Shown here: piece after piece, positions 57,854-64,000 of the stretch
How positions within the stretch are numbered: the first letter of the stretch is position 1
Layout: each line of letters opens with the position of its first letter
DNA from: Azonexaceae bacterium s22
GTDB taxonomy: Bacteria > Pseudomonadota > Gammaproteobacteria > Burkholderiales > Rhodocyclaceae
Reading direction: 5' to 3'
Assembly: GCA_016617495.1 (NCBI GenBank)
Contig: WYCU01000002.1
Coordinates: 124,001-188,000 of the forward strand
DNA length: 64,000 bases
Position numbers and translations under genes: made by a program
The notes under the pieces: model-generated
Told to the model about the DNA's origin: nothing
Database searches by the model: none
Seen by the model: only the letters and a program-made list of their open reading frames with translations

Positions 57854-58164
57854 TGTCTCAATTCGACAGCGTTTCTGTGGTCAAGAAGGCCAATGTGTAT
57901 TTCGATGGCAAGTGCGTCAGCCACACCGTGGTGCTGGCAGACGGAACGAAAAAGACCGTGGGGGTCATTCTGCCGTCGTCGCTCACCTTCAATACCGGCG
58001 CGCCGGAAATCATGGAATGCGTGGGCGGCTCGTGCCGCGTCAAGCTGGCCGGCGAGAGCGACTGGAAGACTTACAGCGAAGGGCAGTCCTTCAACGTTCC
58101 GGGCAACTCGTCCTTCGAGATCGCCTGCGACGAGCCCTATCATTACGTTTGCCATTTCGGTTAA
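57853..58164 (+). CDS. ppnP: Pyrimidine/purine nucleoside phosphorylase PpnP (cupin)
   Basis: The 103-residue cupin has [43 protein letters not shown] and [24 protein letters not shown], as in E. coli YaiE/PpnP. That enzyme phosphorolyses nucleosides of both purine and pyrimidine type. It is translationally coupled to DUF2788. Confidence 0.92.
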   Translation: MSQFDSVSVVKKANVYFDGKCVSHTVVLADGTKKTVGVILPSSLTFNTGAPEIMECVGGSCRVKLAGESDWKTYSEGQSFNVPGNSSFEIACDEPYHYVCHFG

Positions 58165-58190
58165 CCATCGATCCCGGCATGTCCGGTCAA

Positions 58191-58220
58191 AACCCGGCCG
58201 GGCGCCGGGTTTTATTTTTT
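58191..58220 (+). terminator. Terminator between ppnP and yajQ
   Basis: AACCCGGC and GCCGGGTT flank a five-base loop and are followed by TTATTTTTT. It ends 14 bases before the yajQ ATG, so some read-through is likely needed or yajQ has its own promoter. Confidence 0.8.
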
Positions 58221-58233
58221 GTGGAGCCTCCCT

Positions 58234-58728
58234 ATGCCCTCATTTGATTTCACTTCCGAAGCCGACATGGTGGCCTTGAAGAACGCCATCGACGTGGCGG
58301 CCCGCCAGATCGAAAATCGCTACGACTTCAAGGGAACCTCGGCCAAGGTCGAACTCAACGAGAAGGACAAGGTGATTACCCTGCACGGCGATTCCGATTT
58401 CCAGCTCGACCAGATCAAGGACATTCTCTTCCCGGCCATGGAGAAGAAGGAAGCCGAAAGCACCAAGCGCCTCGATCTGCAGCCGGTCCAGAAAATCTCC
58501 GGCAACAAGGTCAAGCAGGAGTTGCGGATCAAGTTGGGGATCGAAACGGAACTGGCGAAAAAGATCGTCAAGCTCGTCAAGGATGCCAAGCTCAAGGTCC
58601 AGGCCTCCATCCAGGGCGATGCCGTCCGCGTCCAGGGCGCCAAGCGCGACGATCTGCAGGAGTGCATTGCCCTGATCCGCAAATCGATCACCGATTTCCC
58701 GATCAAGGCCGGCAATTTCCGCGACTGA
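58234..58728 (+). CDS. yajQ: YajQ family nucleotide-binding protein
   Basis: The 164-residue protein MPSFDFTSEADMVALKNAID with RYDFKGTSAKVELNEKDK and KLGIETELAKKIVKLVKDAKLKVQASIQGD is YajQ (DUF520). Members bind cyclic di-GMP or nucleotides in some species. Here it has its own likely terminator and repeat copy 9 directly after. Confidence 0.94.
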   Translation: MPSFDFTSEADMVALKNAIDVAARQIENRYDFKGTSAKVELNEKDKVITLHGDSDFQLDQIKDILFPAMEKKEAESTKRLDLQPVQKISGNKVKQELRIKLGIETELAKKIVKLVKDAKLKVQASIQGDAVRVQGAKRDDLQECIALIRKSITDFPIKAGNFRD

Positions 58729-58742
58729 GCCTGCTTTACGGC

Positions 58743-58779
58743 AATTGTCGCGGTCGACCCTGAAAAAAGGGCAAAAATC
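58743..58779 (+). repeat. Dispersed A-tract repeat, copy 9 (intergenic)
   Basis: The plus strand reads AATTGTCGCGGTCGAC, then CCTG, six A, GGGC and AAAAATC. It is the most perfect copy with copy 3 and lies 14 bases after the yajQ stop, directly before the terminator at 58781-58806. Confidence 0.92.
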
Positions 58780-58780
58780 A

Positions 58781-58806
58781 AAAGGGCAGCCCAGGCTGCC
58801 CTTTTT
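58781..58806. terminator. Terminator between yajQ and the amidotransferase gene
   Basis: GGGCAGCC (58784-58791) and GGCTGCCC (58794-58801) around CA lie between AAA and TTTTT runs, so it can work for both convergent genes. Confidence 0.88.
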
Positions 58807-58815
58807 GCGATGCGA

Positions 58816-59529
58816 CTAGCGCGCGAGACCCTGAATCCATACCGAGTACAGCTGCTCGGAAAGTTGGCGCATGGTCGGCAGTGATGCAGCGATTGCGGCG
58901 CGCATGGCCTCCGGCGTCTGTACGCTGGCCTGGTCCGCCACCGCGGCAGCCTCGTCGGCCCACTGCTCGCACCATTTCTCGATCATCTCCGGCGTCATCT
59001 CGACATGGCATTGCATGCCCAGGTGCGGGCCGACGACGAACATCTGGTTGGCGCAATAGCCATTGGCCATCAGTCGTGTGGCGCCGCTTGGCAGGCTGAA
59101 GGTTTCCCCGTGCCACTGGAAGACCGTGCCGCCACTGCCCGCGAAAGCGCCCAGCCAATGCCGGGCAATGGCCGAAGTTTCCCCGAGGGCCTGACCCCAG
59201 CCGATTTCCTTGACCGGGTTGCGCGTCACCGTGCCGCCGAGAGCCTTGCTCATCAGTTGCCCGCCAAGGCAGTGGCCGATGACCGGGATGTTTTTCTGTA
59301 CGGCATCTCGAATCAGGGCGCAGACCGGTTCAATCCATGGCAAGGGATCGTTCACGCTCATCGGCCCGCCCATGAAACACAGCCCGGAGAACGCGTCGGC
59401 GTTCTCGGGGACCGCGGCACCTTCGTCAATGGCAAACAGTGTCCATGGAATCCCTTGCTGCTCAAGGAATATGGCAAAATACCCCGGTCCTTCGGTAGGG
59501 GAGTGGCGGAAGATGGCGACAGGTTTCAT
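58816..59529 (-). CDS. Class I glutamine amidotransferase (GATase1)
   Basis: The 237-residue protein has the nucleophile Cys in PVIGHCLGGQLMSKALGG, with the oxyanion GGPMSVNDPLPWI before it and His/Glu in MQCHVEMTPEM. It is the type of stand-alone GATase related to gamma-glutamyl hydrolase-like and GuaA N-domains; the substrate is unknown. The start ATG 59529 overlaps the divergent retropepsin start region by 17 bases. Confidence 0.87.
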   Translation of the reverse strand: MKPVAIFRHSPTEGPGYFAIFLEQQGIPWTLFAIDEGAAVPENADAFSGLCFMGGPMSVNDPLPWIEPVCALIRDAVQKNIPVIGHCLGGQLMSKALGGTVTRNPVKEIGWGQALGETSAIARHWLGAFAGSGGTVFQWHGETFSLPSGATRLMANGYCANQMFVVGPHLGMQCHVEMTPEMIEKWCEQWADEAAAVADQASVQTPEAMRAAIAASLPTMRQLSEQLYSVWIQGLAR

Positions 59530-60190
59530 GGGTGGCAAACTAGGGCTGACAAGAATCGTCGCCTATTTTACGACGCTCACCGTCGCCGGCCCGTATTCCG
59601 TTGCCGCCAACGCGGTCGACGTGGGGCTGGCGGGCCTGATGGGCAGCAAGGCCTTGTTGATGATCGACGGCGGCGAGCCCGAAGCGGTCGCCGTAGGGCA
59701 GTCGTTGAGCGGCGTAAAACTGGTATCCATTCAGGGGGATCAGGCCGTCATTGAAATCGGCGGTAAAAAGCGTCCCTTGCGTGTCGGTCAGCACGCCGTT
59801 GGTTCAGCATCCCCGGATGGTTCGGGGAGAACGATACTCACCGCTGACGGACAAGGGCATTTCTTTACAACGGGTACGGTCAATGGCACCTCGGTTCGCT
59901 TCATTGTCGATACCGGGGCAACGATGATTTCCCTCGGCGCCACCGACGCCAAGCGTATCGGTATCGATACCAGCCGGGGGGTAAAGGGTTTGACAACGAC
60001 GGCCAACGGCCAGGCGGTCGTGAGCAAAGTTCAGCTCGATACCGTGCGTGTGGGCGACATCACCCTGCATAACGTGGACGCTGTCGTCCATCAGACCGAA
60101 CTGCCGATGGCACTGCTCGGCATGAGCTTCCTGAACCGGCTGGAAATTCAGCAGGACGGGACAACAATGACACTCAAGAAAAGATTCTAG
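59513..60190 (+). CDS. Retropepsin-like aspartic protease (TIGR02281 type)
   Basis: The 225-residue protein has an N-terminal hydrophobic signal (LTRIVAYFTTLTVAGPYSVAANA), a short beta region that begins KALLMIDGGEPEAVAVGQSL, and an aspartyl-protease domain (~115-225) with the catalytic FIVDTGATMISLGATDA and ALLGMSFLNRLEI. Such membrane-anchored or exported proteases are widespread in proteobacteria, with unknown substrates. The start at 59513 has GGGGAGTGGCGGAAG before it; 59528 is an alternative. Confidence 0.88.
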   Translation: MATGFMGGKLGLTRIVAYFTTLTVAGPYSVAANAVDVGLAGLMGSKALLMIDGGEPEAVAVGQSLSGVKLVSIQGDQAVIEIGGKKRPLRVGQHAVGSASPDGSGRTILTADGQGHFFTTGTVNGTSVRFIVDTGATMISLGATDAKRIGIDTSRGVKGLTTTANGQAVVSKVQLDTVRVGDITLHNVDAVVHQTELPMALLGMSFLNRLEIQQDGTTMTLKKRF

Positions 60191-60210
60191 AAAGCAATTA
60201 GGAGAGAGCG

Positions 60211-60468
60211 ATGCCTGAACGAGATCAGGAAATTTCGATGTTGCGCGGTGAATTGGAAATGCTGATGGGCGAGCGGCAAGCCTTGTTGCAAGTCGTTGGG
60301 GCAGCAGCGGTGCTGATTGCCTCGCTGGACAGCAAACGTTTGCCTGTAGGGGCCGTCGAGGCTGCCGACATGGTGGCCACCTCGCTCAACCAGCTGAACG
60401 AAGAAACCCTGCAGGACGCCCTTTCCTCGGTTCATGCCGAAATCGAGGAAGATGCCGGGGGCGCATGA
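60211..60468 (+). CDS. Small hypothetical protein
   Basis: The 85-residue protein has an N-terminal coiled-coil-like start (ERDQEISMLRGELEMLMGERQALLQV) and a helical body ending HAEIEEDAGGA. GGAGAGAGCG precedes the ATG. Its stop overlaps the nudL start (ATGA), so the two are coupled. No family was recognised. Confidence 0.72.
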   Translation: MPERDQEISMLRGELEMLMGERQALLQVVGAAAVLIASLDSKRLPVGAVEAADMVATSLNQLNEETLQDALSSVHAEIEEDAGGA

Positions 60469-61067
60469 ACATCGATCTGGAACGCATTCGTGGCAGTTTG
60501 CTCAGTGAGCCCCTGACCGGCCACTTCGTTCAGGAGGACGGCGGGGAAGATCTTGAGCTGACGCCTGCCGCGGTGCTGTTTCCCATCGTTCGTCGGGACG
60601 AGTTTCCCACGGTGCTGCTGACCCAGCGCACAGCCCATCTGAAGGATCATGCCGGGCAAATCAGCTTTCCCGGCGGCCGGGTTGAGGCGGAAGATCCTTC
60701 CCCTGTACATACCGCCCTGCGCGAAACGGAAGAAGAAATCGGGCTGGATCGGCAGCATGTCGATGTTCTGGGCTTTCTTCCCGAGTATCGAACCGGTACC
60801 GGCTTCCGCGTCACGCCTGTCGTGGCCCTGGTGAATCCGCCATTTGAGCTGGCGCTCGACCCCTTCGAGGTGGCAGAAGCCTTTGAGGTGCCTCTCGGCT
60901 TTCTGCTCGATCCGGCGAATCACAAGCGCCATTCCCTGCATTACCGCGGTGCCCTGCGCCACTTTTATGCCATGCCCTACGGCGACTATTTCATCTGGGG
61001 CGCTACGGCCGGCATGATCCGTTCGCTGTCTGAACGTCTGGCATTCCCCGGACTGCATGCACCCTGA
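60465..61067 (+). CDS. nudL: NUDIX hydrolase, CoA pyrophosphatase (NudL) type
   Basis: The 200-residue protein has the NUDIX box in GGRVEAEDPSPVHTALRETEEEIGL and the CoA-specific start LTQRTAHLKDHAGQISFPGGR. It should split CoA to phosphopantetheine and 3',5'-ADP. It is coupled to the small upstream gene and followed 65 bases later by the cobD-like gene. Confidence 0.92.
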   Translation: MNIDLERIRGSLLSEPLTGHFVQEDGGEDLELTPAAVLFPIVRRDEFPTVLLTQRTAHLKDHAGQISFPGGRVEAEDPSPVHTALRETEEEIGLDRQHVDVLGFLPEYRTGTGFRVTPVVALVNPPFELALDPFEVAEAFEVPLGFLLDPANHKRHSLHYRGALRHFYAMPYGDYFIWGATAGMIRSLSERLAFPGLHAP

Positions 61068-61132
61068 GCTTGTGGTAAGGTGACGTTCCGTCATAAGCAC
61101 AGCGCCCCGCTCTGGTAATTCCCGGCAATCCC

Positions 61133-62053
61133 ATGAGTCTTCTCTCGCTCATCGCAGTATTCCTCATCGAGCAATTCCAGCCTCTCAACTACCGCCGCGT
61201 GATCGAAACGCCGCTACAGGCTTGGGCAGATTTCATCGAGTCGCGATTCAATGCCGGTGAATATCGTCACGGGGTAATCGGCTGGTGTTTCGCCATTCTT
61301 TTGCCGACCCTGCTGGTGGCCGCCCTCCAGATCGCACTTTGGCAGTTCAACCTGCTGGCGGCGCTGTTGTTCAATATCCTGGTCCTTTATCTGACCATGG
61401 GCTTCCGTCAGTTCAGCCACCACTACACCCAGATCCAGTTGGCCCTGAGGGTCGGCGATCTGGAGCGTGCCCGCGAGGTCCTGGCCAGTTGGCGAGGGAT
61501 GTCCACGCAAAATCTGGATGCCCGCGAGATTGCGCGCCTGACCATGGAGACGGCGCTGCTGGCTTCCCATCGTCATGTATTCGGCGTACTTTTTTGCTAT
61601 GTCGTGCTGGGGCCTTGTGGTGCGGTGCTTTACCGTCTCTCGTCCGTGGTGACTGACCGTTGGCAGGGGATCGATGTTGCGCAGCACAACGATTTTGCCG
61701 CCTTTTCCCGACAGGTTTTCGGTATGATCGAATGGTTGCCCGCGCGAGCGACAGCGGTGGCTTTTGCCATCGTTGGCGATTTCGAGGACGCGATGCATTG
61801 CTGGCGTACGCAAGCCGAGGCTTGGGGAAATCGCAATCTGGGCATTGTGCTTGCGGCGGGGGCGGGTGCTTTGGGTGTTCAGCTTGGCATGCCGTTCGCC
61901 GAAGGTGTCGAAGTGGTCGATCGTGCGGAACTCGGTCTTGGTGACCCCGCCGACGTCGACGTCATGCAACGTGCCGTTGGACTGGTCTGGCGTGCTACAT
62001 TGCTATGGATGTTGTTGCTGTTTTTGTTGGGGCTTGCCAGTCTGGCAGGCTGA
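61133..62053 (+). CDS. CobD/CbiB-like membrane protein
   Basis: The 306-residue protein matches the CobD/CbiB family: about four to five membrane segments, FLIEQFQPLNYRRV at the N-terminus, LARRLT-type DAREIARLTMETALLASHRHVFGVLF and GPCGAVLYRLSSVVTDRW. The family makes adenosylcobinamide phosphate, but no other cobalamin gene is here and the protein has the divergent character of AmpE/YbiS-type paralogues. The role in cobalamin synthesis is therefore uncertain. Confidence 0.8.
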   Translation: MSLLSLIAVFLIEQFQPLNYRRVIETPLQAWADFIESRFNAGEYRHGVIGWCFAILLPTLLVAALQIALWQFNLLAALLFNILVLYLTMGFRQFSHHYTQIQLALRVGDLERAREVLASWRGMSTQNLDAREIARLTMETALLASHRHVFGVLFCYVVLGPCGAVLYRLSSVVTDRWQGIDVAQHNDFAAFSRQVFGMIEWLPARATAVAFAIVGDFEDAMHCWRTQAEAWGNRNLGIVLAAGAGALGVQLGMPFAEGVEVVDRAELGLGDPADVDVMQRAVGLVWRATLLWMLLLFLLGLASLAG

Positions 62054-62076
62054 ATAATTCTTATCAGGAGGTTGTA

Positions 62077-63258
62077 ATGAGCAGAGAAGTTGTCGTCCTT
62101 AGCGCAGTTCGTTCCCCCATCGGCGCTTTTGGTGGTTCCCTGGCCGATATGGATCCCTGCGATCTGGCCGCTACCGTGATGAAGGAAGCGATTGCTCGCT
62201 CCAACGTCGATCCGGCCCAGATCAACTACGTCACCGTCGGCACCACGATGCCGGTGGACTCCCGTTACGCCTACGTTTCCCGTGTTGCTTCCATCCAGGC
62301 TGGCCTGCCGATGGATTCCGTCGCGATGCAAGTTTCCCGCCTCTGCGCCTCCGGTCTGCAGGGCATCGTCACCACCGCCCAGAACATTCTGCTGGGCGAT
62401 TGCGACTACGGCATCGGCGGTGGCGTCGAAGTCATGTCCAAGGTGGCTTACCTGCTGCCCGCCCTGCGTTCCGGTGCCCGCATGGGTGACACCAAGGCCA
62501 TCGACGCCATGGTTGCCGTGCTGACCGATCCGTTCGGCGTCGGCCACATGGGGATTACCGCTGAAAACCTGGCTGCCAAGCATGGCATCAGCCGCGAAGA
62601 GCAGGATGCCTTCGCCGTCGAATCCCAGCGTCGTGCCGCTGCCGCCATCGATGCTGGCCACTTCAAGTCCCAGATCCTGCCGATCGTCAAGCAGACCCGC
62701 AAGGGCGAAGTCGTGTTCGATACCGACGAGCATCTCAAGCGTGGCACCACGCTGGAGTCGCTGGCCAAGATGAAGCCGGCCTTCAAGAAGGACGGTACCG
62801 TCACTGCCGGTAACGCCTCCGGCATCAACGACGGCGCTGCCTTCTTCGTGCTCGCCGACGCCGCCAAGGCTGCCGCTGCCGGCCAGAAGCCGATCGCCCG
62901 CATGGTCTCCTACGCGGTGGCCGGCGTGCCGAACGACGTCATGGGCGAAGGCCCGATCCCGGCGACCCAACTGGCGCTGAAGAAGGCCGGTCTGACGCTG
63001 GACCAGATGGACGTTATCGAATCCAACGAAGCCTTTGCCGCTCAAGCCCTGTCCGTTTCCAAGGTCCTCGGCCTCGATCCGGCCAAGACCAACCCGAACG
63101 GCGGCGCGATCGCCCTCGGCCACCCGGTCGGCTGTTCCGGTGCGTTCATCGCCACCAAGGCAATCTATGAAATGAACCGCATCGGCGGCAAGTACTGCCT
63201 CGTCACCATGTGTATCGGTGGCGGCCAGGGTATCGCCGTGATCTTCGAACGCGTCTGA
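62077..63258 (+). CDS. bktB: Beta-ketothiolase (acetyl-CoA acyltransferase)
   Basis: The 393-residue thiolase has the nucleophile in QVSRLCASGLQGIVTTAQ, the SNEAFAAQALSV segment and the catalytic NPNGGAIALGHPVGCSGA and CIGGGQGIAV. It condenses or cleaves acyl-CoAs, for beta-oxidation or polyhydroxyalkanoate synthesis. GGAGG is at a good distance before the ATG at 62077. Gene choice between bktB and paaJ/atoB is uncertain. Confidence 0.9.
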   Translation: MSREVVVLSAVRSPIGAFGGSLADMDPCDLAATVMKEAIARSNVDPAQINYVTVGTTMPVDSRYAYVSRVASIQAGLPMDSVAMQVSRLCASGLQGIVTTAQNILLGDCDYGIGGGVEVMSKVAYLLPALRSGARMGDTKAIDAMVAVLTDPFGVGHMGITAENLAAKHGISREEQDAFAVESQRRAAAAIDAGHFKSQILPIVKQTRKGEVVFDTDEHLKRGTTLESLAKMKPAFKKDGTVTAGNASGINDGAAFFVLADAAKAAAAGQKPIARMVSYAVAGVPNDVMGEGPIPATQLALKKAGLTLDQMDVIESNEAFAAQALSVSKVLGLDPAKTNPNGGAIALGHPVGCSGAFIATKAIYEMNRIGGKYCLVTMCIGGGQGIAVIFERV

Positions 63259-63282
63259 TCGTTTCGCGACACGTTTGACAAA

Positions 63283-63312
63283 GGCCCGCCGGCGACAGCC
63301 GGCGGGCCTTTT
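63283..63312 (+). terminator. Terminator after bktB
   Basis: Eleven-base arms GGCCCGCCGGC and GCCGGCGGGCC around GACA are followed by TTTT. Confidence 0.9.
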
Positions 63313-63459
63313 CATTTGCACCACTTTCGCCGCAGTTGCACCGCTTTGGGGCGTGGCTAGGGAGAATTCAGCAGTTGGGCGCCCGGGTTGTGCATTTTTC
63401 CCGGTGGCATGGAACCTGCTGATTGCATTCCGAGAGCATCCTCAGCGACGAGTACAAAA

Positions 63460-64000
63460 ATGAACTTCTACAACGAAATGATGGACGCCAACGGCGGTGT
63501 CCGCGCTCATTACAAGCTGTACGACGAGTGGCTCAAGGCGACGCCCGCCGAGCGCATCGCGCGCAAGCGGGCCGAGGCCGATCTGGCCTTCCATCGCGTC
63601 GGCATTACCTTCGCGGTTTATGGTGAAGAAGCCGGGAAGGAGCGCCTGATTCCTTTCGACATCATCCCGCGGATCATTCCCTCCGCCGAGTGGAAGGCCC
63701 TGCAATCCGGGCTGCGGCAGCGCGTCAAGGCGCTGAACATGTTCCTCTGGGACGTGTATCACGATCAGGAAATCCTCAAGGCCGGTGTTATCCCCGCGGA
63801 GCAGGTACTGAACAACGCGCAGTATCGGCCGGTGATGAAGGGCGTCGATGTGCCGGGGCGCATTTACGCGCACATTACCGGGGTCGATATCGTGCGGGCG
63901 GGTGCCGGTGAGTTCTACGTCCTCGAAGACAACCTGCGGGTGCCGTCCGGCGTTTCCTACATGCTCGAAGACCGCAAGATGATGATGCGGCTTTTCCCGG
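63460..64000 (+). CDS. Circularly permuted ATP-grasp type 2 protein, 3' partial
   Basis: Translation from the ATG at 63460 (MNFYNEMMDANGGVRAHYKLYDEWLKATP) shows the N-terminal part of the CP-ATP-grasp family (DUF404/DUF407), which includes RIIPSAEWKALQSGLRQRVKALNMFLWDVYHDQEIL and YVLEDNLRVPSGVSYMLEDRKMM. These proteins often lie with alpha-E and transglutaminase-like genes and are thought to ligate peptides or amino acids. The gene runs out of the window at the 3' end. Confidence 0.87.
   Translation, partial: MNFYNEMMDANGGVRAHYKLYDEWLKATPAERIARKRAEADLAFHRVGITFAVYGEEAGKERLIPFDIIPRIIPSAEWKALQSGLRQRVKALNMFLWDVYHDQEILKAGVIPAEQVLNNAQYRPVMKGVDVPGRIYAHITGVDIVRAGAGEFYVLEDNLRVPSGVSYMLEDRKMMMRLFP

Overview
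The window looks like a stretch of betaproteobacterial chromosome, most likely from the Rhodocyclales (Dechloromonas/Azonexus-type). This is judged from gene order and protein style: ilvBNC-pssA-leuA, rpsP-rimM-trmD-rplS, ileS-lspA-fkpB-ispH, the rpsT/DUF3579/argD-argF-argG neighbourhood, and several small families common in that class (DUF3106, DUF3619, DUF2069, DUF3579, DUF2788). No database search was possible. Most of it is dense, GC-rich housekeeping sequence with many 4-base ATGA/GTGA gene overlaps. I saw no tRNA, rRNA, CRISPR or prophage.

Layout. 1-11 kb: a 5'-truncated pabB-pabC fusion, the antiporter ybaL, a valS operon, holC-pepA, and divergent lptF-lptG for LPS export. 11-13 kb: an ECF sigma factor in an overlapping operon with a one-TM protein (DUF3619), a periplasmic LTPEQ-repeat protein (DUF3106) and an RDD membrane protein, probably an envelope-sensing module. 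13-19 kb: branched-chain amino acid synthesis and pssA. 19-25 kb: wrbA, yihY, a PilZ-like protein and the rpsP-rplS operon. 24.5-28.3 kb: folE2, then dxs-ispA-xseB for isoprenoid precursors. 28.4-32.6 kb: a Rieske oxygenase, a DMT exporter, a SpoIIAA-like protein, a rhodanese and a TorD-like chaperone. 32.6-41.1 kb: queG, tsaE-amiC, ribF, ileS-lspA-fkpB-ispH. 41.1-43.4 kb: two insertion sequences. 43.4-52.4 kb: the minor-pilin/adhesin operon pilE-fimT-pilV-pilW-pilX-pilY1, visibly more AT-rich than its surroundings. 52.7-64 kb: a TonB-like protein, rpsT, arginine genes, ppnP, yajQ, an amidotransferase, a retropepsin, a NUDIX hydrolase, a CobD-like protein, a thiolase and the start of an ATP-grasp protein.

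The most striking signal is a dispersed motif found ten times: core TTGTCGCGGTCGAC followed on one side only by two A/T tracts about one helical turn apart. Copies lie on both strands, four just beyond gene ends and six inside genes, where they are read in different frames. The architecture closely resembles the Haemophilus DNA uptake signal. Together with the type IV minor-pilin cluster (including a FimT-type pilin), this makes an undescribed DNA-uptake sequence the leading hypothesis. That function is inference; the repeat itself is directly visible.

Other points of interest are a long Cys/Trp tandem-repeat block inside PilY1, an IS5-family element inserted exactly in the ispH stop codon, a long hairpin after ilvC, and a terminator-like hairpin in the argD leader.
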